53,150 nt of DNA from Candidatus Gastranaerophilales bacterium. GTDB taxonomy: Bacteria > Bacillota > Clostridia > Lachnospirales > Lachnospiraceae. The notes under the pieces were generated by a model. It did no database searches. It was not told where the DNA came from and worked only from the letters and a program-made list of their open reading frames with translations. The translations under genes and the position numbers were made by a program. Location of the stretch: the NCBI GenBank assembly GCA_023663225.1, contig JAMPHU010000017.1, positions 1 to 53,150 of the forward strand, in the 5' to 3' direction. Each line of letters opens with the position of its first letter. Positions within the stretch are counted from its first letter, which is position 1. Below are positions 35,336 through 42,743 of the stretch, piece by piece.

Positions 35336-36324
35336 AAAATGGCCTCCTCTCCCTGATAGATTCTGCGGATGATCCCCTCGATCGCGGGTTCCGTGATATT
35401 CAGATCTCGGACGGGGTACTTGGTCAAAAGATGGTTCATGAGATCCTGAATCTCCACTGTGGCGTTTTCAAACAGGAACCGTTTTTTATAAGTGTCTATT
35501 TCCTGGATTGTCACATGGGCGATCGGGCGCACAGTAAGACTTTCGGCAAACTCTACGTCAAGCTGCCTGACAGCGCTGTACTTGGCCTTGATTCCTTCCA
35601 GCGAACCGTCATATACCTTGCGGCCGTCGTCGATGATCAGAAGTCTCTGACAGGTCTTTTCGATATCCTGCATGTCGTGAGTGGTAAAAATCATGGTCAG
35701 TTTGTCGTTCTCATTCAGTTCTCTCAAAAAGCTGCGGATGACCTCCTTTCCTGACACATCGACGCCGATGGTGGGTTCATCAAAAAAGACGATTCGGGGA
35801 GAGTGTAGCAAAGCCGCCACGATGTCGGCGCGCATACGCTGTCCCAGGGAAAGCTGTCTCACAGGCTGATGTAAGAAACCGCTCATGTTTAACATTTCCG
35901 TATACCGTTCCAGGTTCTTGCGGTAAATCTCATCGGGGATGCGATAGATCGCCTTTAACAGCTCAAAGCTGTCTATCACAGGCAGATCCCATTGCAACTG
36001 TGATTTCTGTCCGAATACCACGCCGATCTGGGACACATATTCCCTGCGCTGCCTGTAGGGGATATAGCCTGCCACCTGCAGGCTGCCGCTGTCCGGATAT
36101 AAAATGCCGGACAACATTTTGATGGTGGTGGATTTTCCTGCCCCGTTGGGGCCTATGAATCCGACCATTTCCCCTTCTTTGATCGTAAAGCTCACGTTTT
36201 TGACTGCGGTTTTTTTCTCGTATTTGGGCACAAACAGATTGGCCACCATGCCCGGAATCCCTCTGCCCCTTTTGCTGATTTGGAAGGTCTTGCTCAAATC
36301 CCTGACTTCAATTAAATTTTCCAT
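35332..36324 (-). CDS. ABC exporter ATP-binding protein (COG4586 type)
   Basis: A 330-residue ATPase. Walker A GPNGAGKST (near 59), the Q-loop region VVFGQKSQLQWDLP typical of this subgroup, signature LSLGQRMRADIVAALLH in place of LSGGQ, Walker B IVFFDEPTIGVD and the switch His in FTTHDMQDIEKTC. The C-terminal ~90 residues are a small regulatory domain. It energises the two permeases downstream in the same operon. Confidence 0.92.
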   Translation of the reverse strand: MENLIEVRDLSKTFQISKRGRGIPGMVANLFVPKYEKKTAVKNVSFTIKEGEMVGFIGPNGAGKSTTIKMLSGILYPDSGSLQVAGYIPYRQRREYVSQIGVVFGQKSQLQWDLPVIDSFELLKAIYRIPDEIYRKNLERYTEMLNMSGFLHQPVRQLSLGQRMRADIVAALLHSPRIVFFDEPTIGVDVSGKEVIRSFLRELNENDKLTMIFTTHDMQDIEKTCQRLLIIDDGRKVYDGSLEGIKAKYSAVRQLDVEFAESLTVRPIAHVTIQEIDTYKKRFLFENATVEIQDLMNHLLTKYPVRDLNITEPAIEGIIRRIYQGEEAIL

Positions 36325-36332
36325 GGCTCCTC

Positions 36333-37214
36333 CTATTCGATTTGTGAAAACACATCCTCCAGACTGGCTCTGTGGATGTCTACCGACTGCAGATTGGTCT
36401 GCCGCAGCAGTTGTTTTAAGATTTCCGCCGCCGTGATATGCGTTGGACAGAAACGCAGTTTGAGGTCGTCGCCGTCCAAGGCATAAGAAACCAGAGGCAG
36501 ATCTTCCAGATCCGGAAGCCTGCCGGACAGCTTTACCGTGATTTCTTCCGGAGGGGCATAGCGTTGTAACAGCGTTCGTTCGCTGCCATAATAGAGCAGC
36601 TTTCCTTCTTTTAGTAATGCCAGACGGCTGCAGAGCGTTGATATTTCGTTCATATCATGGGATGTTACAAGTGTTACAGCTCCTTCTCTGCGGCGTTCTG
36701 TCATAATCTCCAGAAGCGCCATTTTACCGTTTACGTCCAGTCCGCTGGCAGGCTCGTCCAGCAAAAGCACCTCCGGTTCCGGCAAAAGCGCCGCTCCCAG
36801 GCGGACACGCGCTCTTTGTCCCGCAGACAGATCCTTGCATTTACTTCCGGCCAATTCTTTGAAGCACAGCCGTGCCGACAGCTCCTCGTAGCGTTTACAA
36901 TACTGCTTTTTTGGAATCTCATAGATTGCCTGCAGCATCCGAAAACCTTCCTCTACGGTATCGTCCCCTTCCATCAGGGGGATGCCGGCGATACAGACGC
37001 CCAGCGAGCGTTTGATGAGCGCTCTGGCTTCCAGAGGATCCCTGTCGAGAACTCGCACGCGCCCCTGTTTCGGCGCAAGCAGTCCGCAGGCCAGTTTCAA
37101 GAGAGTCGTCTTCCCCGCTCCGGAGGGGCCGATAATCCCCACCGTCTGGCCTTTTGGAACACAAAAGCTGACGTCGGACAATATGAATTTGCTCACCTTT
37201 TCAAAGCATATCAT
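36333..37214 (-). CDS. ABC transporter ATP-binding protein (second ATPase of the exporter operon)
   Basis: A 293-residue ATPase. Walker A is GPSGAGKTT, the signature is LSAGQRARVRLG (Ala replacing the second Gly of LSGGQ), Walker B LLLDEPASGLD and the switch His SHDMNEIS. The Q-loop Gln is not obvious: VCIAGIPLMEGDDT occupies its place. It differs clearly from the ATPase that follows eight bases later, so the exporter may use a heterodimer of one canonical and one degenerate ATPase. First gene of the operon, with RBS CGGAGG. Confidence 0.85.
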   Translation of the reverse strand: MICFEKVSKFILSDVSFCVPKGQTVGIIGPSGAGKTTLLKLACGLLAPKQGRVRVLDRDPLEARALIKRSLGVCIAGIPLMEGDDTVEEGFRMLQAIYEIPKKQYCKRYEELSARLCFKELAGSKCKDLSAGQRARVRLGAALLPEPEVLLLDEPASGLDVNGKMALLEIMTERRREGAVTLVTSHDMNEISTLCSRLALLKEGKLLYYGSERTLLQRYAPPEEITVKLSGRLPDLEDLPLVSYALDGDDLKLRFCPTHITAAEILKQLLRQTNLQSVDIHRASLEDVFSQIE

Positions 37215-37257
37215 TTCTGCCTCCGATCATTTCACAGTAAAAGCATAATAAAAGAAT

Positions 37258-37286
37258 AACCTTTGCAATGACGTATTGCAAAGGTT
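37258..37286 (-). terminator. Terminator of the kinase-regulator operon
   Basis: AACCTTTGCAAT and ATTGCAAAGGTT form a perfect 12-base-pair stem around GACGT. On the minus strand it is followed by ATTCTTTTATT. It lies just after the kinase gene and isolates it from the ABC operon. Confidence 0.85.
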
Positions 37287-37301
37287 TGGGATAAACAGGT
37301 C

Positions 37302-38024
37302 TTATTCAGGGATAAACGCGCAGGCACAGAAAAAGCCGTCCTCCTCATAGAAGTCGCAGAGCCCTTGATACTTGTCCACAATGCTTCTGATCTGAGGGAT
37401 CCCCATACCGTGGGCAGCGCCGTCCGGTTTCGATGAGCGAAGAGTCGGATTCTGGGCCAGCACCGGTGCGGCGATGCGGTTGCGGATCTGTATCATTTCA
37501 TATCCTCTGCGTTTTCCGATCTCCACTTGCAGCAGGGGAGAAGAGACTGTTTCACACGCCTCGATGGCATTGTCCAGCATGTTGGACAAAAGCGCAGAGA
37601 AATCCAGACTGTCCATTTTCGCAAAAGAAAGCATCTGTATACTGGCTTTCACCGCGATGCCCTTACTCCGCGCCAACTCCAATTTTTCATTGAGAATATG
37701 GTTCATCAGGGAATTGCCTGTCTCCACATAACTGTGAATGGCGTTTAGCTGATCCAGCATCCCCGAAGTGTATTCTCTCGCGGCCGCGTAATCTTCCGCG
37801 TTCAGACAGGAGGCGATCACCAGCAGATGGTTTTTCATGTCATGTTTCAGCCTTCGCACATTTTCGTGGAGTTTGCGGATCTCCTGATCCTGTTCCCTGA
37901 CATGGCCCCATTCCTCCTTCAAGGCTTGTAATTCCAACTCCAATTCGCCCTTCTCCGCCAAGAGCGCGGTGCAGCGTATATCCAGTGCCTCTATTTTCAG
38001 TCTGTAGTCTTCCAGCTTTTTCAT
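37302..38024 (-). CDS. GHKL (AgrC-type) histidine kinase without membrane sensor
   Basis: A 240-residue cytoplasmic kinase. The first ~55 residues are a charged coiled coil (IEALDIRCTALLAEKGELEL and onward). The H-box is LKHDMKNHLLVI with His61, the N-box is LLSNMLDNAIEAC and the G-box is HGMGIPQI, as in AgrC-type GHKL kinases. AgrC relatives carry a six-helix peptide sensor at the N-terminus; here there is none, so the signal must be intracellular or arrive through a partner. It is cotranscribed with the LytTR regulator upstream. Confidence 0.88.
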   Translation of the reverse strand: MKKLEDYRLKIEALDIRCTALLAEKGELELELQALKEEWGHVREQDQEIRKLHENVRRLKHDMKNHLLVIASCLNAEDYAAAREYTSGMLDQLNAIHSYVETGNSLMNHILNEKLELARSKGIAVKASIQMLSFAKMDSLDFSALLSNMLDNAIEACETVSSPLLQVEIGKRRGYEMIQIRNRIAAPVLAQNPTLRSSKPDGAAHGMGIPQIRSIVDKYQGLCDFYEEDGFFCACAFIPE

Positions 38025-38043
38025 ACCTCGTCAACTCCTATCA

Positions 38044-38751
38044 TCATATATCGCCTTCGGCGGCCGTCATGTATCGTATCAGCCGTCTCCTTGCCGACGA
38101 CGCGTAACTTTTTCCGATGGGAAGACAGGTTCCTTCTTCCAACGTAATCTCGTTTCCCCGTATCGTTCTGATAGTCCGCTGATTTACCAGAAAACCTTTG
38201 TGGATGCGGACAAAACCATTTCCGGACAGCGCCGCTTCCAGGGAATAAAGCGTATCCCGAAAGCGATATATTTCTCCTGATTTGACGGCCAGCTTCACAT
38301 AATTTCCTTCCGATTCAAAAAATAAGATTTCCGATAAAGGCAGTTTGATCCTTTCCGCTCCCGACTGAAAGGAAAAATACCTTTCTCGGCTCTCTAATTC
38401 CTCCGCGCAGTCCGTCAACAGCTTTTCCATCTCTTCTGCAAAATATGCTTTTCGCACAAAACCGAAGGGATGGAATTTCAGACTGTCGTATACCAGCTCG
38501 TCATGGCTGGTCACAAAGACAAGCAAAGGCTTTGCCTCCAGCTTATCCATCAGGGCAGCCAGCTCCAGACCGCTTATCTGTGGCATATCGATGTCCAGGC
38601 AGAGCACATCGCATCGCTCCGTTCTTAGAGATTCCCATAAGTCCAGGCTTTTCTCGTAGCATTTGACAAGACTGTCCGGCTGCATAACCTGTATTTTTGT
38701 AGCCATATCCTGCAAGATCTGTTTTTCGTCATCACATAGATAAATTCTCAT
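38044..38751 (-). CDS. LytTR-family response regulator (AgrA-like)
   Basis: A 235-residue regulator. The receiver domain (1-120) has CDDEK at residues 6-10, the phosphoacceptor Asp53 in LCLDIDMP and the conserved Lys in GFVRKAY. The LytTR DNA-binding domain (about 135-230) shows ILFFESEGNYVKLAVKSGEI, FVRIHKGFLVNQRTI and LPIGKSY. It pairs with the downstream GHKL kinase. Regulated genes may include the ABC exporter next to it; this is inference. Confidence 0.92.
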   Translation of the reverse strand: MRIYLCDDEKQILQDMATKIQVMQPDSLVKCYEKSLDLWESLRTERCDVLCLDIDMPQISGLELAALMDKLEAKPLLVFVTSHDELVYDSLKFHPFGFVRKAYFAEEMEKLLTDCAEELESRERYFSFQSGAERIKLPLSEILFFESEGNYVKLAVKSGEIYRFRDTLYSLEAALSGNGFVRIHKGFLVNQRTIRTIRGNEITLEEGTCLPIGKSYASSARRRLIRYMTAAEGDI

Positions 38752-38848
38752 GGGGCCTCCCTCCGGCCATCCGGCCGTTCCCTGCCTTGAATAAGGTCAT
38801 CATATCATAAAAAACAAATGGCAGCTACTAAAATCTTGATGGTTGTAA

Positions 38849-38876
38849 TTGAGGCTCAAATAGAGTAGAATAAGAT
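38849..38876 (+). promoter_or_regulatory. Possible promoter of the retron locus
   Basis: TTGAGG (38849-38854) and TAAGAT (38871-38876) are 16 bases apart and lie 36 bases before the start of the 233-residue gene. The fit is moderate. No better promoter stands between that gene and the retron RNA. Confidence 0.45.
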
Positions 38877-38911
38877 GGAAAATAGTCGTAATGAAAATCT
38901 AAGGGGATAAA

Positions 38912-39613
38912 TTGGAAAATACAAAAGAATCAGGGAAAAATTTTATCAGAGATTTGGATGACCAGGCGCGAAAAACCACTATGCAGTATATTTTTAAAAA
39001 GGTGATATTCGATGCAGGCGGCAGGCACAATGAAAATTTCTTATTTAGAAAGGAAACGAGGGCCAGAAAGCGGGATATTGGGAAAACAAGGATTCTGTAT
39101 ATCAAAGATCATGTCAGGGTGAGATTTACCGATAACGATATTTTGGATATGATATTGAGAATAGAGAAGAAGGAAGTCGTATGTCAGCTCCTTAAAAACC
39201 TTAAAGCGATATATGTGGGAAAATATACGAAAACTGTGATGGTTATGGGGCAAGACAAATATGAGATCCCGCTTTTGCCCGCTATTGAATATGATCAATT
39301 ATTAGATAACAGGAAAGACATTTGTATCGCTTTTGAGGACTTGTATGTGCTGATCAATCTGATCATAGCGAAGGATATCGCGGCAAACGATACGGTTGAT
39401 GCAATTGATTTTTTCGAGCGAACGCTATACAAGTATATACTTGTGATTGGTTATTACTATTTTCATGGAGCAAAAGAAAAGACATTGTTTGACCGGATGA
39501 AGATAGAGTCCACAGGCGACTTTTATTTCGATTTTGAAGTCGGAGGATATGCAAAGGAGAATCTGCAGAAAATAACCAATTACAAACAATTTGATTTTTC
39601 TGAAATTTTGTGA
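38912..39613 (+). CDS. Protein of unknown function upstream of the retron RNA
   Basis: A 233-residue protein that I do not recognise. It starts at TTG 38912 with AAGGGG upstream. It is mixed alpha/beta with a basic N-terminus (TRARKRDIGKTRILYIKDHV), a central strand-rich part (IYVGKYTKTVMVMGQDKYEI) and a helical segment (VLINLIIAKDIAAND). There is no signal peptide and no obvious catalytic motif. Its stop codon lies only ten bases before the a1 arm of the msr-msd RNA, it shares the AT-rich composition of the retron and it is on the same strand. It is therefore a candidate extra component, or the source of the transcript from which the retron RNA is made. Confidence 0.7.
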   Translation: MENTKESGKNFIRDLDDQARKTTMQYIFKKVIFDAGGRHNENFLFRKETRARKRDIGKTRILYIKDHVRVRFTDNDILDMILRIEKKEVVCQLLKNLKAIYVGKYTKTVMVMGQDKYEIPLLPAIEYDQLLDNRKDICIAFEDLYVLINLIIAKDIAANDTVDAIDFFERTLYKYILVIGYYYFHGAKEKTLFDRMKIESTGDFYFDFEVGGYAKENLQKITNYKQFDFSEIL

Positions 39614-39623
39614 TAACATGTAG

Positions 39624-39837
39624 AAAGGATTCTAGTAAGGCATTTAGCCCCCTCAGCGTCTGAGGATAATGCATTGAAAATTTGGTTAAATTTGTTCGAC
39701 TACCGTCGAATTATTTGAGAGATCAAGCTGAAATCAAACGAACCCTTCAATTGAAGCCGACTGGCTTCAATTGAACGAACCCTTCGCTTTCATCTTGATT
39801 TTCAATAAATTCTTTCCAAATTTAAGTAGAATCCTTT
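39624..39837 (+). ncRNA. Retron msr-msd RNA
   Basis: The terminal a1 arm AAAGGATTCTA (39624-39634) is perfectly complementary to the a2 arm TAGAATCCTTT (39827-39837). After a1 comes TTTAGC with candidate branching G at 39647. The msr stem-loops are CCTCAG-CGT-CTGAGG (39651-39665) and TTCGAC-TACC-GTCGAA (39695-39710). The msd is a long hairpin at 39721-39800: the top 13 pairs are perfect (TTCAATTGAAGCC with GGCTTCAATTGAA, loop GACT), and the lower stem pairs TCAAGCTGAAA with TTTCATCTTGA, separated by an internal loop containing CGAACCC on both sides. AAATTTGG (39678-39685) also pairs with CCAAATTT (39816-39823). The order matches known retrons. Confidence 0.85.
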
Positions 39838-39852
39838 TTTGATGGAGATTTT

Positions 39853-40947
39853 ATGGGAGACTATTATTTTAAAGAAAATATCCGAATAAGTGATTATACC
39901 TACATTTTTTTGTGTGGAGTATCTTTGAATTATCAAGACATGCAGCGCGATAAAAGAGTTGTGCTAAGTGAATTTTTGAAGGCGGTGGATGAGAATAATC
40001 GGCCTATTATTCTTGAAAAGTATTTTGTTCCGAAGAACAAATCCTATCCCAAAAAATTAACTTATGCGGAGGCCGGATTTGATAATTTATACCAAGTGGA
40101 AATGTTGGTAAATTTCCTGTCAGACGCTAATTTTATTATATTGGAAAGTATATCCACAGGCGCCGAGGCGGGGTTGTTTTTGGGTGTTCCTGACGCGCAA
40201 AAGAAGACGTGTCTGTTGGTTCCGGATGAGATGGCAGTTGAAGAGGATAAACTAGGGGCGTTTTTACGCGCTGCGTTTGGCGACACTTATGTGAATATTT
40301 TGAAATTTTATCCTCAAATCAAGCGCAATAAAATTTCTCAAAATGTTTTTCATTGGTTGACCTTTTTTCATCAAAATGAGATTGGAAAGGAATTAGGCGC
40401 TAATATTCGAGATTTTATAGACAAAAACATAGGGAAAAGAGGAGTTTGCTTTACCGTCAATAAATCAGATATCGTACAGGGAGAGATTTATTATAAAATA
40501 GAAGAGGATCATTTACAAATTGAAATACAGCCGCGTATGCTGATGTTCTGTTTTGCCGCTATCTTGAATTGTGCGGAATATGAATCTGAATTTTTCTCAA
40601 AAGCAGGATACACCGTTCTGGAAATCGAGAAAAGAGTTGTTGATTGGCTTAAGGAAACCTTTATCAACAGCATTGCTGAAAAGGTTGGAAAGAAAGCTTT
40701 TTATTGTTCGATCAAGGTGAATACCAATATTGAGCAGATGAGTGTCAATAGAGCGATTGGGATGATTTTGTATTTGTTCTCCGCAGCAGAGCTTTTATCC
40801 ATCAAGAAGAGCGCGGACTACAAAACAACAAATAGAATTGTGATTTCCAAAAAGATGATTCGTCTCGACGGAAGGGAAAACCAGTATTTTTATCATAAAT
40901 ACAGGGATTGCGTGGCTGCGGTGATTGAAAGGAAGATAAGGATATAG
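39853..40947 (+). CDS. Retron effector, nucleoside deoxyribosyltransferase-like with C-terminal domain
   Basis: A 364-residue protein in the effector position of an Ec86-like retron. The N-terminal ~165 residues follow the NDT-like pattern: YIFLCGVSL (18-25), LSEFLKAV, LYQVEMLVNFLSDANFIILES and STGAEAGLFLGV, with Glu98 and Glu105 as candidate active-site residues. In the Ec86 system the corresponding effector is an N-glycosidase-type toxin held by the RNA-DNA-RT complex. The remaining ~200 residues are longer than in Ec86 and include a probable winged helix near 300-350 (AIGMILYLFSAAELLSI). It begins 15 bases after a2 with GGAG upstream, and the RT gene follows after 10 bases. Confidence 0.8.
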   Translation: MGDYYFKENIRISDYTYIFLCGVSLNYQDMQRDKRVVLSEFLKAVDENNRPIILEKYFVPKNKSYPKKLTYAEAGFDNLYQVEMLVNFLSDANFIILESISTGAEAGLFLGVPDAQKKTCLLVPDEMAVEEDKLGAFLRAAFGDTYVNILKFYPQIKRNKISQNVFHWLTFFHQNEIGKELGANIRDFIDKNIGKRGVCFTVNKSDIVQGEIYYKIEEDHLQIEIQPRMLMFCFAAILNCAEYESEFFSKAGYTVLEIEKRVVDWLKETFINSIAEKVGKKAFYCSIKVNTNIEQMSVNRAIGMILYLFSAAELLSIKKSADYKTTNRIVISKKMIRLDGRENQYFYHKYRDCVAAVIERKIRI

Positions 40948-40957
40948 TGGTGCAAAG

Positions 40958-41884
40958 ATGGCGGAAGATTTTGTTGTAAAATATATAAGAAGGAAAAATA
41001 AAATTCGCAAAATTGTAACCTATCAGGAATCATCTGAATTGCGAAAGTATCACGAGGCTGTGGTTGATTTTTTGCGTAAAAATGTATATGATTCTATATT
41101 TGCAAAAGCGTATGTTCCAGGAGCTTCCATATACAAAAATGCAGAGGCACATCTGTATAACGATATTTATGTGAAGGTAGATATTAAACAATTTTTTCCG
41201 AGCATTAATTTGAAGATCATGGAGGAACAACTGTATAAGGAGATCAGTAAAGTAGGAGAAATCAGCCGATTTGAATGTCACGAAATTGTGACTCGATGCA
41301 GCGTTGGTCAAAAAGGACTGCCGCTTGGCTTGGTATCCTCGCCCGCTCTTGCCAATATTTATTTAAAAGAATTTGATGGAATTTTGTACGGCAAGATGAA
41401 GAAATTAAAATTGGAGAATTTGATCTATACAAGATATGCAGACGACATGGTTATATCATTTAGAATCAAAGAGGGGGAAGAATACCGACAAAGCGTGGCG
41501 GAAATGCTCCGAATGATCACACGTTTGCTGGGGAAATACAAATTGAAGATCAATGAAAACAAGACGCAGATTATTAATTTATATCGATCCAACCATGTGA
41601 GAATAACGGGGGTGTCCGTTGTCAGACAGGAAAATAATTACCGCCATATCAGCGTAGGGCGAAAAACGAAAAATGAAATTTTTTGGGAGGCGATCAAGTT
41701 GTATGATGCAGAACAAATTGACTATAAAGAATTGAGTCATTTGAAGGGATTGCTATCATTTGTTTTGTCAATTGAGAAAAAGGGAATAGAAAATGTCTAT
41801 TCTGAAAAGATGATGAGCATGTTAAAGGAGAGAGGTGCGGATTCCGTCAAAGAGTTGTTAAAAAAAGCGGAACAACGGCAATAG
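40958..41884 (+). CDS. Retron reverse transcriptase
   Basis: A 308-residue reverse transcriptase that would copy the msd into branched msDNA. Retron hallmarks are present: NAEAH (61-65, the NAxxH motif), KVDIKQFFPSI with the first catalytic Asp75, GLPLGLVSSPALANIYL, the catalytic YADD (160-163) in LIYTRYADDMVIS, and ITG (216-218), the VTG-type motif, followed by the C-terminal HLKGLLSFVLSIEK thumb region. GLPLG replaces the more usual GLPQG. There is no maturase, endonuclease or integrase domain. The similarity in order and motifs to the Ec86 RT is clear. truA starts 17 bases later. Confidence 0.92.
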   Translation: MAEDFVVKYIRRKNKIRKIVTYQESSELRKYHEAVVDFLRKNVYDSIFAKAYVPGASIYKNAEAHLYNDIYVKVDIKQFFPSINLKIMEEQLYKEISKVGEISRFECHEIVTRCSVGQKGLPLGLVSSPALANIYLKEFDGILYGKMKKLKLENLIYTRYADDMVISFRIKEGEEYRQSVAEMLRMITRLLGKYKLKINENKTQIINLYRSNHVRITGVSVVRQENNYRHISVGRKTKNEIFWEAIKLYDAEQIDYKELSHLKGLLSFVLSIEKKGIENVYSEKMMSMLKERGADSVKELLKKAEQRQ

Positions 41885-41901
41885 AGGAGTAAAAACGTTA
41901 G

Positions 41902-42645
41902 ATGAAACAGAATTACAGACTGACGATCGCATATGACGGCTCGCGTTATTATGGCTGGGAGCATCAGCCAGGCACAGACATGACCATACAGGGAAAGCTG
42001 GAAAATGTGTTGGCCTTGATGGTGGGAGAACCTGTGGAGGTTATCGGAGCGGGGCGGACGGACGCGGGCGTCCACGCGAAAGCTATGACGGCCAATGCTT
42101 TTTTGCACACGGAATGGTCCGAGGAGGAGATCCGCGGGTATCTGAACCGTTATCTGCCGGATGATATATGCGTCAGTGAGGTACGCAGGGCGGGAGATCG
42201 CTTTCACAGCCGTTATAATGCGTTGGGCAAGACCTATGTCTATACCTGTTATGTGGGAGCGTCCAAACCGGTTTTTGATCGAAAATATGTGTATGCGTTG
42301 GAGGAGATGCCCGACGTGGAGAGGATGCGGCAGGCGGCGGAATATTTGAAAGGCGAGAAAGATTTTGCCAGTTTTTGCAGCAACCCCAGGATGAAAAAGT
42401 CTACGATCCGCAAGGTGGATAGAATCGACATCCGGCAAAAAGGGGACTATCTGACCTTTACTTACCATGGCACAGGATTTTTGCAGCATATGGTGCGGAT
42501 TCTGACGGGGACGCTGTTGGAGGTGGGATACGGCAGACGCGCGCCGGAGAGTATGGAAGAGCTGATCCCTGCGAAAAAGCGCGCGCTGGCAGGGCCTACG
42601 GCTCCCGCGCAGGGATTGTGTATGATGGAAGTGGACTACCATTGA
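41902..42645 (+). CDS. truA: tRNA pseudouridine(38-40) synthase TruA
   Basis: It isomerises uridines 38-40 in the anticodon arm of tRNAs. The 247-residue protein has the family start YRLTIAYDGSRYYGWEHQPG, the catalytic Asp54 in GAGRTDAGVHA, SRYNALGKTYVYT and the KDFASFCS and GFLQHMVRILTG segments. Length is typical. Codon choice and GC content return to those of the host, so this gene marks the right border of the retron insertion. Confidence 0.95.
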   Translation: MKQNYRLTIAYDGSRYYGWEHQPGTDMTIQGKLENVLALMVGEPVEVIGAGRTDAGVHAKAMTANAFLHTEWSEEEIRGYLNRYLPDDICVSEVRRAGDRFHSRYNALGKTYVYTCYVGASKPVFDRKYVYALEEMPDVERMRQAAEYLKGEKDFASFCSNPRMKKSTIRKVDRIDIRQKGDYLTFTYHGTGFLQHMVRILTGTLLEVGYGRRAPESMEELIPAKKRALAGPTAPAQGLCMMEVDYH

Positions 42646-42674
42646 TGCAGGGGCGGTAGCCGAGGACATAGCAA

Positions 42675-42711
42675 GTGTCATTGTGCGAATGGTATCTTCC
42701 AACGCAGACAC
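42675..42711 (+). repeat. Third copy of the dispersed repeat core
   Basis: GTGTCATTGTGCGAATGGTA and the following TCTTCCAACGCAGACAC closely match 6678-6714 (two mismatches and one or two indel bases). It begins GTGTC and ends GACAC. It lies 33 bases upstream of the citrate synthase start, without the long palindrome seen at 6.7 kb. Confidence 0.7.
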
Positions 42712-42743
42712 TAAAGAGTGCAGTTCAAATAGAGGAGGAGAGT

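Noticed and set aside
40958-41884. Group II intron maturase or diversity-generating retroelement RT
   Set aside because: There is no maturase or endonuclease domain and no template/variable repeat pair; the NAxxH and VTG-type motifs and the adjacent msr-msd indicate a retron.
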